From NCBI GenBank assembly GCA_938045545.1, contig CALIBN010000017.1, positions 64,112 through 128,111 of the forward strand: a DNA stretch of 64,000 nt. Direction: 5' to 3'. The position numbers and the translations under genes are program-made. The DNA is from an uncultured archaeon (GTDB taxonomy: Archaea > Thermoproteota > EX4484-205 > JAAOZP01). This document shows, in pieces, positions 45,484 through 54,976 of this stretch (position 1 is its first letter; each line of letters begins with the position of its first letter). The notes under the pieces are model-generated. The model worked only from the letters and a program-made list of their open reading frames with translations. It was not told the DNA's origin and ran no database searches.

Positions 45484-47760
45484 TCACTTCTCCTCCATCA
45501 GGCCGCTTGCCACAGCCTGCCCAAGAGATATCCCGCCGTCGTTAGTCGGAACGATATTGTTGAAGAAGGTTTTTAAACCGTGATCCTCAGCTAAACGCTT
45601 AACTCTTGAAGAAAGTATCCTGTTCTGAAAAACTCCTCCCGTTAAAACAATAGCGTCAACACCCTCCTCAAGCCTTATGATGTCCGCCAGCTCGACGGTG
45701 ATCCTGGCGATGGTTTCGTGAAACCTTCGGCTGACCGTTTTAACCGGGGTGTTGCTTTTAAGGTCTTCAACTATCGAGCGTATAATGGGGGTGGTGTCCA
45801 CAACATACTCTTTCACACCCGTAATTCTAAACGGGTAGCTTTCTCCGTCGCCCTCGCCAGCAGCCATTTCAAGCATTACAGCCGGCTCCCCCTCGAAGGT
45901 TCTTGTTAAACATATCCCTAGCAGGGCTGAGACAGCGTCGAACATTCTTCCAAGGCCGCATGTCATGGGGGTGTTGATCCTCTTGTCAACCATCCTCTTC
46001 AAGGCTGTTTTAAAACTGTCGTTCAACCCCATGTTTATCTTTAAAGCATCATCACCCATCGCATCGTAGAGGTAGCTGAAAGCCATCCTCGCGGGTTCTA
46101 GGATAGCCTTCTCCCCGCCGGGCATCGGTACATATTTGAAGTGGCCCCTTCTAACGTATTCCCCCTTTCTAACGACGAGAAACTCCGATCCCCAGAGGCT
46201 CCCGTCCTCGCCGTAGCCAGTTCCGTCGAAAGCCACTCCCAAAACATCTAAACCCAAAATACTGTTTTCAGCCATTGCTGAAAGAACGTGTGCGTAATGA
46301 TGCTGGACAGCAGCCTTCTCTCCGTCCAGCGAAACCCCTATCCGTGTTGAATAGTAAGCCGGGTGAAGGTCGTGGGCAATCCTGCTGTACTCCAGGTTTA
46401 AAAGCCGTCGCATGCTTCTAATCGCCTCGAGATATCTTTTCCTGATGAGCATGTTTTCAAGGTCGCCCATGTACTGGCTTATGAAAACCCTGCCCTTTTT
46501 AGCTAGAGCAAAAGTATTGTTCAGGTCGGCCCCCATCGCGAGCACGCCGTCAACCTTAACCTCAACCTCAACAGGCTCGGGCACGAAGCCCCTGCTCCTC
46601 CTGACTAGTCTAAGCGTGCCGTCTTGAACGAAGCCTACCGAGTCGTCGGCAAAGTTAACAATCCTACGGTTGAAGGTGAGAATGTAGTCAGCCATATCTT
46701 TAAACTTTTCAAATGCTTCACTGTCCTTGAAAACTATCGGCTCCTCGGAAACGTTTCCACTCGTCAAAACTATTGCCGGAGGCTCAACGCTCCTCATGAG
46801 AATATGGTGTATCGGAGTATAGGGTAGGAAGACTCCGAGATACCTCATGCCTGGGGCGACCTGCTCTACAACAGGATTTGGCTCCCTCTTTCTCGCGAGA
46901 ATAATCGGGGCGGAATGATGAGTCAGCCATTCTTTCTCGGAATCGTTAAGATCAACAATCCTCTCAGCCTCCTCAACGCTTTTAACCATTATTGCGAAAG
47001 GCTTATTGCCCCTTCTCTTCCTCCTCCTGAGCTCACTGACACTGCTCCCGCTGGTTGCGTCGCAAGCAAGGTGGAATCCACCGTACCCTTTAACCGCAAC
47101 TATGAAACCCTTGTTTATCAGCCTAGCCGCCTCTGAAATAGGGTTTTCAACCCTAATTGGCCTGCCATCGTGGTAGAGCCTAACCGTCGGCCCGCACCTT
47201 CTGCAAGCATTGGGCTCAGCCTTAAACCTCCTGTCGGAAGGCTCAGAATACTCCCTCTCGCAGTCGCTGCACATCTTGAAAGTTTTCATGCTCGTGTTAA
47301 CCCTGTCGTAGGGAAGCTTCTCAAGTATCGTAAACCGGGGGCCGCAGTTTATGCAGTTTATGAACGGGTAAAGATGTCTCCTATCCTCAGGGTTAAAAAG
47401 CTCGTTTAAACAATCCTTGCAGACAGCTACGTCGGGCGGGCAAAGGGTCTCAACCTCCTCGCTAAGGGTCTGTTCAACCCTGAAGCCCCTGTATCCCCTG
47501 GGAGTTATCTTGACGCAGGAGAATGTTTTAACAACCGCCCTGGGGGGCTTCTCAACCCTAAGCCTCTCTATGAATCGCAGGCAGTCCTCAGGCCTTCCCT
47601 CAACCTCTATTAGCACACCGTTGCCTGAGTTTAATACGAAACCATTCAAGCCTAGGGTGCTGGCAATATTGTAGACGAAAGGCCTGTATCCGACTCCTTG
47701 CACAATCCCATTTACATTAATCCGGTATGCGGCCACCTCCTCCGGCTTCTGGCTGGGCAT
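45484..47760 (-). CDS. hypF: HypF carbamoyltransferase
   Basis: A 758-residue protein with the standard domain order: acylphosphatase (GIVQGVGYRPFVYNIAS), two zinc-finger pairs (CKDCLNELFNPEDRRHLYPF with CINCGPRF; CSDCEREYSEPSDRR with CRRCGP), a YrdC-like domain (INKGFIVAVKGYGGFHLACD, KRRGNKPFAIMVK) and a Kae1-like domain (AHDLHPAYYSTRIG, VQHHYAHVLSAMAEN, GVAFDGTGYGEDGSLWGSEF, VLTGGVFQNRIL). It transfers carbamoyl from carbamoyl phosphate to HypE. First gene of the hyp operon. No hydrogenase structural gene, hypA or hypB lies in the window. Confidence 0.97.
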   Translation of the reverse strand: MPSQKPEEVAAYRINVNGIVQGVGYRPFVYNIASTLGLNGFVLNSGNGVLIEVEGRPEDCLRFIERLRVEKPPRAVVKTFSCVKITPRGYRGFRVEQTLSEEVETLCPPDVAVCKDCLNELFNPEDRRHLYPFINCINCGPRFTILEKLPYDRVNTSMKTFKMCSDCEREYSEPSDRRFKAEPNACRRCGPTVRLYHDGRPIRVENPISEAARLINKGFIVAVKGYGGFHLACDATSGSSVSELRRRKRRGNKPFAIMVKSVEEAERIVDLNDSEKEWLTHHSAPIILARKREPNPVVEQVAPGMRYLGVFLPYTPIHHILMRSVEPPAIVLTSGNVSEEPIVFKDSEAFEKFKDMADYILTFNRRIVNFADDSVGFVQDGTLRLVRRSRGFVPEPVEVEVKVDGVLAMGADLNNTFALAKKGRVFISQYMGDLENMLIRKRYLEAIRSMRRLLNLEYSRIAHDLHPAYYSTRIGVSLDGEKAAVQHHYAHVLSAMAENSILGLDVLGVAFDGTGYGEDGSLWGSEFLVVRKGEYVRRGHFKYVPMPGGEKAILEPARMAFSYLYDAMGDDALKINMGLNDSFKTALKRMVDKRINTPMTCGLGRMFDAVSALLGICLTRTFEGEPAVMLEMAAGEGDGESYPFRITGVKEYVVDTTPIIRSIVEDLKSNTPVKTVSRRFHETIARITVELADIIRLEEGVDAIVLTGGVFQNRILSSRVKRLAEDHGLKTFFNNIVPTNDGGISLGQAVASGLMEEK

Positions 47761-47952
47761 CTAATGGTTCAAGATTTTTCCAACAGGCTAAATAAGTTTT
47801 CCCCCAAAAAATCACCGTCACGCCCATTTTTAAAGGCTCTAACATATGCCGCTTTGAGAACCATGGTACTGTTTAAACGCGCTACGCCCCCGCGTTTTTA
47901 AGTCATGCCACATAATGCCGGTTGGGCCAACAGGGATTGTAGATAAGGCTTT

Positions 47953-48915
47953 TTAAACGGCGAGTAGGCTGACCAGCCTATACTTATTCTCATCTATCTT
48001 TTTAACGCTGGTGTACGAGTCCAGTATGCTTATGTCCACAACCCTATTATCCCTGAGGCCTACAAGCCTGTTCTTCTTGCCTTCAGAAATCAGCCTGACA
48101 GCATGGTTTCCGAAGAGGCAGGCTAAGGTTCTCGACCTTGCCGAGGGCACTCCTCCCCTTTGAATATGGCCGAGCACAGTAACCCTGAAATCATATCCCG
48201 TCAGCCTGCTGAGCCTTGAAGCTGTTTCAAACGGGTCTCCCATTGCTCCCTCAGCCTTCACTATTATGCTGGACTTCTTACCTAGCGAACCCATTTTCAA
48301 GAGTCTTTGGCTAACATCCTCATGGGTTACCGGGTGCTCCGGTATCAGAGCGATCTCGGCGCCTGAAGCAAGGGCAACGTCTATGGCGAGGAAGCCGCGT
48401 TGCCGTCCCATAACCTCCACGATGAAAACTCTTTCGAACGTTACTGCAGTATCCCTTATCTTGTCTATTGCTTCCACAGCAGTGTTGACAGCGGTGTCGA
48501 AGCCTATAGTCTCGTCCACGCCGGCTATATCGTTGTCGATCGACGCAGCCATGACAGCTACCGGTATGCCACTAACCTCGCTAACCTCCTTAGCGCCCTT
48601 CAGAGACCCGTCTCCGCCGATCGCGACCAGCCAGTCGACGTTCATAGCCTTCAGGTTCTCCGCAGCCTTCTCCAATCCCTCAGGCGTCTTGAAAAGCTCG
48701 CACCTGCTTGATTTCAACACGCTTCCACCCAGGTTTATTATTCCGCTCACATCTCTAGGGCTCAGTTTTCTGAAGGCGTTTTCTATTAGACCCATGTATC
48801 CCCTTTCAACGCCGAACACCTCGAAGCCCTGTGAAGCAGCGGATCTGACCACCGCCCTGATTGCAGCGTTTACACCCGGCGCATCTCCCCCAGGAGTCAC
48901 TACCGCAATATTCAT
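47953..48915 (-). CDS. pfkA: 6-phosphofructokinase, bacterial ATP-type
   Basis: A 320-residue PfkA. Motifs: MNIAVVTPGGDAPGVNAAIR, AIGGDGSLKGAKEVSE (GGDGS, glycine typical of ATP-dependent enzymes), SIDNDIAGVDETIGFDTAVN (catalytic IDND), VEVMGRQRGFLAIDVALASG and GHIQRGGVPSARSRTLA. It phosphorylates fructose 6-phosphate in glycolysis. Many archaea use ADP-dependent or other kinases instead, so this enzyme is informative about metabolism. ATG start 48915. It is divergent from the isoprenoid genes, 81 bases away. Confidence 0.93.
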   Translation of the reverse strand: MNIAVVTPGGDAPGVNAAIRAVVRSAASQGFEVFGVERGYMGLIENAFRKLSPRDVSGIINLGGSVLKSSRCELFKTPEGLEKAAENLKAMNVDWLVAIGGDGSLKGAKEVSEVSGIPVAVMAASIDNDIAGVDETIGFDTAVNTAVEAIDKIRDTAVTFERVFIVEVMGRQRGFLAIDVALASGAEIALIPEHPVTHEDVSQRLLKMGSLGKKSSIIVKAEGAMGDPFETASRLSRLTGYDFRVTVLGHIQRGGVPSARSRTLACLFGNHAVRLISEGKKNRLVGLRDNRVVDISILDSYTSVKKIDENKYRLVSLLAV

Positions 48916-48996
48916 CGGCTAAACCCTGTCTCGGCCTTGATAAAAAGCTTCCGCGGTTAAGAGTTTTTAAACATGCTTTGAGGCTAAATCTGCATA

Positions 48997-50022
48997 TTGA
49001 AGGAGGATGAGGGGCTTCCCGAGGTGCTTGAGGAGGTCGCTAGGAGTGTTGAACCAGTGATTTACGATGCTCTCTCAGAGAATGCTTCGCCGGAGTTTCA
49101 AGAGGTTCTGCTCTACCCTGTGAAGGCGGGTGGAAAACGGATTCGGCCGGCAGTCCTGATGCTTTCATGCGAGGCTGCCGGCGGGAATCCTGAAGACGCT
49201 TTGAATGCTGCAGCAGCCATAGAGCTTATCCACAACTATACTCTCATAATAGACGACATTATTGACCATGGTGAAGTCAGGAGGGGTATGCCTACTTTAT
49301 GGCGGAAGTATGGTTTAACAATGGCTCTTCTCGCCGCGGTTCAGTACAGGGAGGTTGTTTCAGAGCTCCTGCTGAAGTCTAGGAACTCTAGCAGGCTACT
49401 CTCCATCGTTGACCGTTATGTGATGAGGCTCGTGGAGGGTGAGCGTCTAGACGTTCTCTTTGAACAGGTTGGTAGGGAGGACGATCCTTATGTTGTTGAA
49501 CACCGGAGGATGAGCGTCGGTTTCGACGATTACGTGGACATGGTTGCCCGCAAGACTTCTTCCCTCTACGAGGCGAGCGCGATGATGGGCGCTGTGGAAG
49601 CAGGTGCGGACGAGAATATTGTTGAAGCCTTCAGAGGTTTCGGCTTAAACCTCGGAATATCTTTCCAAATTGTCGACGACCTTCTAGACCTGTTCGGCTC
49701 AACTGTTGAAACTGGTAAGCAGGTTGGGAAAGACATTTTAGAGCATAAGCTTGGAAACATGCTGATTCTCAGGGGGTTGGAGAGGATGGATGGTGAGAGC
49801 AAAAGGTTTTTCATGAGTGTTTTAAGAAGTAAACAGGTTTCCCAAGAGGATTTAGACGAGGCTTTAAGCATTCTGGCTAGAACCGGTGTTAGGGAGAATG
49901 CTGTGAAGGAAGCCTGGCTTTTCTCCGAGAAGGCTAAGTCAATGCTAAGCATGCTCCCGGATTCAAAGGCTAAGAGGCTCCTGTTCGAGCTTGCCGACTA
50001 CGTGGTCTACAGGAATAGGTGA
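48997..50022 (+). CDS. Polyprenyl diphosphate synthase (probable GGPP synthase)
   Basis: A 341-residue trans-isoprenyl diphosphate synthase. Substrate motifs: GGKRIRPAVLMLSCEAAGGN, first aspartate motif LIIDDIIDHGEVRRGMPTLW (DDxxD), second aspartate motif FQIVDDLLDLFG (DDxxD). The TTG start sits 20 bases after an AT-rich stretch, with no separate ribosome site. It likely makes geranylgeranyl (or farnesylgeranyl) diphosphate for ether lipids. IPK starts 3 bases downstream, so both are in one operon. Confidence 0.9.
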   Translation: MKEDEGLPEVLEEVARSVEPVIYDALSENASPEFQEVLLYPVKAGGKRIRPAVLMLSCEAAGGNPEDALNAAAAIELIHNYTLIIDDIIDHGEVRRGMPTLWRKYGLTMALLAAVQYREVVSELLLKSRNSSRLLSIVDRYVMRLVEGERLDVLFEQVGREDDPYVVEHRRMSVGFDDYVDMVARKTSSLYEASAMMGAVEAGADENIVEAFRGFGLNLGISFQIVDDLLDLFGSTVETGKQVGKDILEHKLGNMLILRGLERMDGESKRFFMSVLRSKQVSQEDLDEALSILARTGVRENAVKEAWLFSEKAKSMLSMLPDSKAKRLLFELADYVVYRNR

Positions 50023-50025
50023 GAA

Positions 50026-50820
50026 ATGAAGCCTCTAGTCATTGTCAAGCTTGGGGGAAGCGTGGTAACCAGGAAGAATGAGCCTTTCACGCCTAACACT
50101 CCTGTTATAGAGCAGGTTTCAAAAGAGGTTTCCGAGCTTCTCCGAGATTACAGCCTTATTCTGGTTCACGGCGGAGGCTCATACGGGCATGTTGTTGCTT
50201 CCGAGTACCGTATCGCCGAGGGCTATCTCCAGCCAAGCCAGCTCATAGGGCTATCAAGGGTTAAGCTGAGGATGAACGAGCTGACTCAGCTGATACTTGC
50301 AAGCCTCGCTTCGCACAGTGTTCCAGCAGTGCCGGTTACTCCTGTCAGCTGCTTAACATGCTCGTCAGGAAGGATAGAAAGCTTTTTCACTGAGCCGCTG
50401 AGGATGATGCTGAGCCTAGGCCTCGTACCCTTGATCCCTGGGGACATCGCCATGGATTCTTCTGAGAAAAGGTTCACAATAGTCTCGGGAGACCAGTTAT
50501 CATCTTTTCTCGCTGTTAGACTGGGTGCCGTCAAGCTTGTATACGGGACTGATGTTGACGGCGTCTTCACCGGCGACCCTAGGCTTGACCCTAACGCAAG
50601 CCTGATCCCCCGGTTAAGGAGGAGCATGTTGTCAGGCCTAACAGCCACGCTTAGAGCGGGCGACGTGACCGGGGGTATCTATAGGAAGATCGAGGAAGGG
50701 CTGTACGCTGCTGAAAAAGGTGTGAAAGTGATGATTGGGAACCTGACACGGCCGGATGCTTTAAGCCTCATGATTACGGATGAGTCCAGTATTGAATGCA
50801 CTATTCTAGAAGCCGGATGA
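50026..50820 (+). CDS. Isopentenyl phosphate kinase
   Basis: A 264-residue amino-acid-kinase-fold protein. [19 protein letters not shown] and [20 protein letters not shown] carry the lysine, glycine loop and histidine typical of IPK. Later regions are [39 protein letters not shown] and [20 protein letters not shown]. It phosphorylates isopentenyl phosphate to IPP in the archaeal branch of the mevalonate pathway. It lies 3 bases after GGPP synthase, so the operon links IPP formation to chain elongation. Its 3' end overlaps the convergent HTH gene by 20 bases. Confidence 0.93.
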   Translation: MKPLVIVKLGGSVVTRKNEPFTPNTPVIEQVSKEVSELLRDYSLILVHGGGSYGHVVASEYRIAEGYLQPSQLIGLSRVKLRMNELTQLILASLASHSVPAVPVTPVSCLTCSSGRIESFFTEPLRMMLSLGLVPLIPGDIAMDSSEKRFTIVSGDQLSSFLAVRLGAVKLVYGTDVDGVFTGDPRLDPNASLIPRLRRSMLSGLTATLRAGDVTGGIYRKIEEGLYAAEKGVKVMIGNLTRPDALSLMITDESSIECTILEAG

Positions 50821-51367
50821 GCCTTGAAGCCACCGCGTAGAGAAGGATTCCCAGCAGTATTCCTCCGAGAATATAAGTGTATCTTACTTCACGGATCGCT
50901 TCAGCAGAGGCTACGAGTACTGCGGACACTCCTATGGCCAGTGGTATGAGTCTCTTGGGTCTTAAACCTGTAGCTGCATGCTTCTCAACTTTTACAGCCG
51001 TCTCGCTTTTCCCAGCCTTTCCGGTTTCCGGATGCGTCACCACTATTGCCCTGCCTTTCCCAACCCTCCCTATTTCAAAGTGGATCTTCAGTATTTCTGA
51101 GACTATTGTTTTCGCAGCCTCTGTAGCACTATACATCTCCACGTTTCCAACCTTCCTTCTAGACACGAGCCTGCTCCTCTCCAACGTCTCCAAATGGTGG
51201 TCTACAAGCTGCCTAGAATACCCCAGAGTTTTAGAGAGCGACGCCACAGTACCCTCTTTGTTAAGCAGTTCCATCACTATCCTTATCCTATGCGGGTTTG
51301 AAGCAACCTCGATCATCCTGAGCTTCTCAGGGTCTAGCTGGGGCTCTCCGTTCTCCTCGTTCAACAA
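50801..51367 (-). CDS. ArsR-like winged-helix regulator with membrane tail
   Basis: A 188-residue protein. Residues 12-100 form an ArsR/GntR-size winged helix ([60 protein letters not shown]). After a basic linker come two membrane segments ([19 protein letters not shown] and [19 protein letters not shown]). It is probably a membrane-anchored transcription regulator. The signal is unknown. It is convergent with IPK, and shares a short upstream region with the DUF123 gene. Confidence 0.8.
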   Translation of the reverse strand: MLNEENGEPQLDPEKLRMIEVASNPHRIRIVMELLNKEGTVASLSKTLGYSRQLVDHHLETLERSRLVSRRKVGNVEMYSATEAAKTIVSEILKIHFEIGRVGKGRAIVVTHPETGKAGKSETAVKVEKHAATGLRPKRLIPLAIGVSAVLVASAEAIREVRYTYILGGILLGILLYAVASRLIRLLE

Positions 51368-51421
51368 CGCTTTTCACAGCAGCTTGGAGTTTCTTAAGCA
51401 TTCTGATCCAGGTGAGTGTTT

Positions 51422-51889
51422 ATGAGGGGATCCTATATTCTCGTTATTTCAGTCGGGAGAAACGTCTGGTTTAAGCCGGGTTCTCTTCCAAGGGTCAGGC
51501 TTCCCCCAGGCTGCTATGTTTACGTGGGCTCCGCCATGGGGCCGGGTGGCTTTGAGAAAAGGGTTTTGAGACACTTGAAGAGAGATAAGAGGGCAAGGTG
51601 GCACATAGACTATTTGACGAGGCTCAGGAGTGTTAAGGTTGCAGGCGTTATCTATGCTTCTCTCCCACACGGAGAGTCTAGGCTTACGCGCATCCTTTCC
51701 TCCCTAGGTTTCGTTAAGGTGGTTAAAGGGTTTGGAGCAACCGACTCCCCAGGTGATTTTTCCCACCTCCTGTTTTCCAAGGAGGGCTCAAGGAAGACGG
51801 TTGAAAGAATAGCATATGGGATGAGGAGAAGCGGCCTGCGGTTTAGGCTTTTCAGCCGAGAGGATTTAATAAGCTCGTCAGAGTGTTAA
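51422..51889 (+). CDS. GIY-YIG-like DUF123 protein
   Basis: A 155-residue protein from ATG 51422 (a GTG two codons earlier is possible). It has the family's RGSYILVISVGRN, CYVYVGSAMGPGGFEKRVLR, RARWHIDYLT and FGATDSPGDFSHLLFS. DUF123 proteins resemble GIY-YIG nucleases; the second tyrosine region YVYVGSA and the downstream arginine fit. Some are found as small nucleases in endonuclease-III-linked contexts. The activity is unproven. It is followed after 4 bases by a small unknown gene. Confidence 0.85.
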   Translation: MRGSYILVISVGRNVWFKPGSLPRVRLPPGCYVYVGSAMGPGGFEKRVLRHLKRDKRARWHIDYLTRLRSVKVAGVIYASLPHGESRLTRILSSLGFVKVVKGFGATDSPGDFSHLLFSKEGSRKTVERIAYGMRRSGLRFRLFSREDLISSSEC

Positions 51890-51893
51890 ACGC

Positions 51894-52172
51894 ATGTTTA
51901 AAAGATGGGCTGGGGGGGAGTATGAGGTTGAGCTGACCCTTAGGCTTCACGAGGTCGGCGACCGTTCCCCAGCTAAAGCCGTAGAATGGGGGGATGAGCT
52001 TATCCCTTTGAACGTTTTCCTCAGGGAGGCTAAGGAGGTTTCGCCCTCAAACCCTAAGAGGATTATGGTCAGGTCTAAGGGGCTTAAAATAAGCCTGAAA
52101 ATAATCAGGATAGAGATCCTTAGGCTTGGGGAGAAATCTATAGATCTGAGGCTTATCACGGAAAAGGGTTAG
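51894..52172 (+). CDS. Hypothetical protein, 92 residues
   Basis: An unrecognised small protein (ATG 51894, 4 bases after the DUF123 gene, so probably co-transcribed). It is rich in beta-strand patterns: GEYEVELTLRLHEVGD, ELIPLNVFLREAKEVS, LKISLKIIRIEILRLGEK, SIDLRLITEKG. No membrane segment or cysteines. It may be a partner of the GIY-YIG-like protein, by position only. Confidence 0.6.
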   Translation: MFKRWAGGEYEVELTLRLHEVGDRSPAKAVEWGDELIPLNVFLREAKEVSPSNPKRIMVRSKGLKISLKIIRIEILRLGEKSIDLRLITEKG

Positions 52173-52788
52173 GTTCTGCTTCAGGGCTTCTAGGCTGGAG
52201 GGACTGTTAAGCAATTGCAGTGAAACAAAATGCTCCATGACCGCTAGTAAGCATGGATTTGGGCGCCTAAAGGCTTGGAAAAACACTCCTTTTCGAGGTC
52301 GCTTTGAGGATAAAAGGGGGCCTCGCCGGAGTCTCCCTATATGTTGGCCGGATCAGTAAATCGAAGAAAGTAAATGGTAGAGCATAAAACAAAGATATAG
52401 TGAGATATCGAATAGAAGCATAAAAATTCCTGTGTGAAGCGCACGCAGCCCGATGTCAGGTGTAATATACTATGAATATAAGGCAAAGAACTTCGCTGGT
52501 GAAAAATGCGTAGAACCATGCGTATATTTTCAGAACCAACTTTACACGCCGTATTAAGCGCTTAAAAGCCAAACCGCGACCAATATGGAAAATAGGGAGT
52601 ACGTCCAGCTCGTAAGAATTTTAGAGCCCGCGCTATAAGCCAGTTAAAAGCGTCATCAATATCCTTGTCCATAAAAACATCATCCAAATATTAATAGGTA
52701 TCATAGTCTTATAAAGCTTTATAGCGTGCACTGTTCTATGCTGGGGAAATAATTATTAAGCTTCGCAGTATTACCTAAAACTGTTAAC
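52173..52788. other. 616-base gap without a supported gene
   Basis: The gap is AT-rich toward its right end (about 52650-52770). One 36-codon minus-strand frame (52672-52562; MDKDIDDAFNWLIARALKFL, then RAGRTPYFPYWSRFGF) follows a TATTAATATT box by about 20 bases and might be a leaderless microprotein, but I would not rely on it. No tRNA or repeat array was seen. Confidence 0.3.
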
Positions 52789-53844
52789 TCAACGGCAGTA
52801 TTTAGATTCGAAGATAATCGTGGCCTCCGCTATGCGTTTCCTCTCAAGTGTCTTCTTAAAACCGTAGTTGGAGATCTCGCGCACGTTACCGCTGAGCCCG
52901 TCCTCCCTAGCCTTGGCCATAGCCCTCACAACATCCAGTATTATGTTTCCCGCGTTGACACCGTCGTTAGACCTCAGGCTAACGTTAATGGTGAAGCCGC
53001 CGCCCATGAAACCCGTTGCGTTAAACTGTAGATAAGTGATCCTGTTGTTCCCCAGGAAGTCAACGTAGTCCGTTGTTCCAGAAACCACCTCCCAGCCTTC
53101 CTCAACCTCCTCGACTATGGAGGATGTTTTAACCTGCTTCTTGAAATCCCTAAGGTCCTCATACATTGTGTTCAGTGTCTCCAGCCCGCCTCCAACGTCA
53201 AGCTGATAGCTTTTAACAGGCTTAACCCCCCTAGACTTGAGAAACGCTACAAGCCCCCTGTGTAGAGCTGTGCCTCCAAGCTGGCTCATAAGATCGTCCC
53301 CAACTACTATGAGCCCTCTCTCCTCGAATTTTTCAATTATAACAGGGCTCGTAGCGATACTCGTCGGAGTGGTGTTTATGAAGCTCGCTCCAGCCTCGCG
53401 TGCAGCCTCGGCATATGCTAGTGAAGACTTGTCAAGACCGCCGGAAATCATGTTTACAGCTATGTCCACACGGTTCTCCCTTAGGTATTCGACGATGGTC
53501 TCCTTGTCCTGTTTCAAGGGTTTAACTGTTGAGGCGAGATACGGGTTTATCTCATCCTCCAGTAGCCCACTCTCCACCACGACGCCGGTCTTGGATATTG
53601 CGAAGTGTTTCTCAAAAGTGTTTGGCGCTGAGAAAACTGCTTCGGAAATATCTTTCCCAACCTTCCTGGCATCTATGTCTACGGCCGCAGCGATCTCAAT
53701 ATCGCTGACTCTATAACCTCCAACGACGGGGTGCCACAACCCCTCCTTCTCAGGGTTTGTAGAATAGTAGTATAGGCCCTGTATGACTGCTGAGGCACAG
53801 TTTCCCACTCCTATGATCGCGATTCTTATTCGCCTGCCCGCCAT
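52789..53844 (-). CDS. ino1: Inositol-1-phosphate synthase
   Basis: A 351-residue NAD-dependent enzyme. Motifs: RIAIIGVGNCASAVIQGLYY (Rossmann fold), FINTTPTSIATSPVIIEKF, GDDLMSQLGGTALHRGLVAF (the catalytic-lysine/serine region), and NATGFMGGGFTINVSLRSND. It turns glucose 6-phosphate into inositol 1-phosphate (L-myo-inositol 1- or 3-phosphate), used in archaeal inositol phospholipids and in the thermoprotectant di-inositol phosphate. ATG start, 22 bases after a TATA-like box, so leaderless. Single gene. Confidence 0.93.
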   Translation of the reverse strand: MAGRRIRIAIIGVGNCASAVIQGLYYYSTNPEKEGLWHPVVGGYRVSDIEIAAAVDIDARKVGKDISEAVFSAPNTFEKHFAISKTGVVVESGLLEDEINPYLASTVKPLKQDKETIVEYLRENRVDIAVNMISGGLDKSSLAYAEAAREAGASFINTTPTSIATSPVIIEKFEERGLIVVGDDLMSQLGGTALHRGLVAFLKSRGVKPVKSYQLDVGGGLETLNTMYEDLRDFKKQVKTSSIVEEVEEGWEVVSGTTDYVDFLGNNRITYLQFNATGFMGGGFTINVSLRSNDGVNAGNIILDVVRAMAKAREDGLSGNVREISNYGFKKTLERKRIAEATIIFESKYCR

Positions 53845-53865
53845 GATTAAAAAAACATTTTACTA

Positions 53866-53874
53866 GTATATAAC
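53866..53874 (-). promoter_or_regulatory. TATA-like box of ino1
   Basis: GTTATATAC on the minus strand, ending 21 bases before the ATG at 53844. A strong archaeal box A at leaderless spacing. Confidence 0.6.
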
Positions 53875-53888
53875 ATTTTTAGGGCATG

Positions 53889-54560
53889 CTAAACCCAAGC
53901 AGACAGGAGCTCCCTAAGCTCATACGGGTTTAAAACCACCATCTCTGCACCAGCGTCCCTGAGCCTTTCAGCACTGCCGAGGCTTGAAACCATCCCTATC
54001 GCCTTAACCCCGGCTTTCACAGCTGCCTCAATATCTATAGGGGAGTCGCCAACGTGGACGGTTTTCCAAGGATGGACGCCGAGTTTTTCACAAGCCTTAA
54101 GGATAAGGTCTGGAAAGGGCTTAAGCCTGTCAACATCGTTTCTCGTGAAAACATCGTTGAAAAATTTTTTCAAGCCTGTTTTTTCGAGAACTATTTCAAC
54201 CGCCTTCTTGCAATTGTTGGTGCAGACCGCCGTCTTGACTTCGCGCTCTTTAAGCCATGAAAGAAGCTCTGAAACACCGTTCCTAACAACCGGTTTCTCA
54301 GCAGCCCTAAGCTCTACTGCCTCCACAGCCTCATAGACTTTCCTCCTCAAGTCTTTCAACTCGTCTTCGCTAAAGCCCTTTCTCCTCATGAATTCAACCG
54401 CGTTCTCAATGTTTATAGCTATAGGCTTAGATTCCGAGAGGACCCTCCTGTCAACACCCATCTCCAACAGCCTAGCTATACCTATCATCCTGGCTGAACC
54501 GAGATCATAGTTGAACTCTATAAGAGTTCCATCCATATCCAATAGTACCGCTTCGATCAT
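53889..54560 (-). CDS. HAD-superfamily phosphatase
   Basis: A 223-residue hydrolase with LLDMDGTLIEFNYDL (motif I, DxDGT), KTAVCTNNCKKAVEIVL (motif II), RLKPFPDLILKACEKLG (motif III lysine) and VHVGDSPIDIEAAVKAGVKA (motif IV). The cap is a small helical insert after motif I. The closest type is phosphoglycolate phosphatase/Gph; the substrate is not determined. ATG 54560. It is upstream of ino1 in the same direction but ino1 has its own promoter. Confidence 0.88.
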   Translation of the reverse strand: MIEAVLLDMDGTLIEFNYDLGSARMIGIARLLEMGVDRRVLSESKPIAINIENAVEFMRRKGFSEDELKDLRRKVYEAVEAVELRAAEKPVVRNGVSELLSWLKEREVKTAVCTNNCKKAVEIVLEKTGLKKFFNDVFTRNDVDRLKPFPDLILKACEKLGVHPWKTVHVGDSPIDIEAAVKAGVKAIGMVSSLGSAERLRDAGAEMVVLNPYELRELLSAWV

Positions 54561-54680
54561 CTAGCCAATGGCAGCGTTAAGAAAGGGTTTTAAATCTTAA
54601 ATAATCATATTTCCTGGGCTGGGACTATTTTCATGTGCAGCTGAAGTCTCATCCCGTGACAGTATCAACATGTTCATTGA

Positions 54681-54938
54681 TTAATGCATGCGTGCTATGC
54701 CAGCGCGCTCAACCGAGAGCACTACGCGAGTGTCCGTGGTAACTATTGATTCCACGCTTCTTATTTTTAAAACCGTCTTCATAAGCCTCTCAACGTCGAG
54801 CACGTCGACCCTGACGAGCAGGTCTATGTCTCCCGTCAACTCCATAACCTCTCTAACCTCATCGATGCTTAGAAGCTTCTCCATAACCTTCTCCCTGTTA
54901 AAACCCCTGCCTATCTTAGCGAGCACGAAAGCCTGCAT
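54681..54938 (-). CDS. Stand-alone AsnC/Lrp ligand-binding (RAM) domain protein
   Basis: An 85-residue protein equal to the C-terminal effector domain of Lrp/AsnC regulators without the DNA-binding part: AFVLAKIGRGFNREKVMEKL, LTGDIDLLVRVDVLDVERL, VESIVTTDTRVVLSVE. Such free domains form rings or octamers that bind amino acids. A similar gene follows 38 bases upstream and a third lies at 57.9 kb. Which regulators they pair with is unknown. ATG start at 54938. Confidence 0.85.
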   Translation of the reverse strand: MQAFVLAKIGRGFNREKVMEKLLSIDEVREVMELTGDIDLLVRVDVLDVERLMKTVLKIRSVESIVTTDTRVVLSVERAGIARMH

Positions 54939-54976
54939 TCCTAGGATTTATCAAGGCAGCGGCATATATGTTTTTC

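Noticed and set aside
52562-52672. 36-codon minus-strand ORF in the large gap
   Set aside because: A TATA-like box is nearby, but the AT-rich setting makes this easy by chance and the C-terminus does not look like a protein of any known type.
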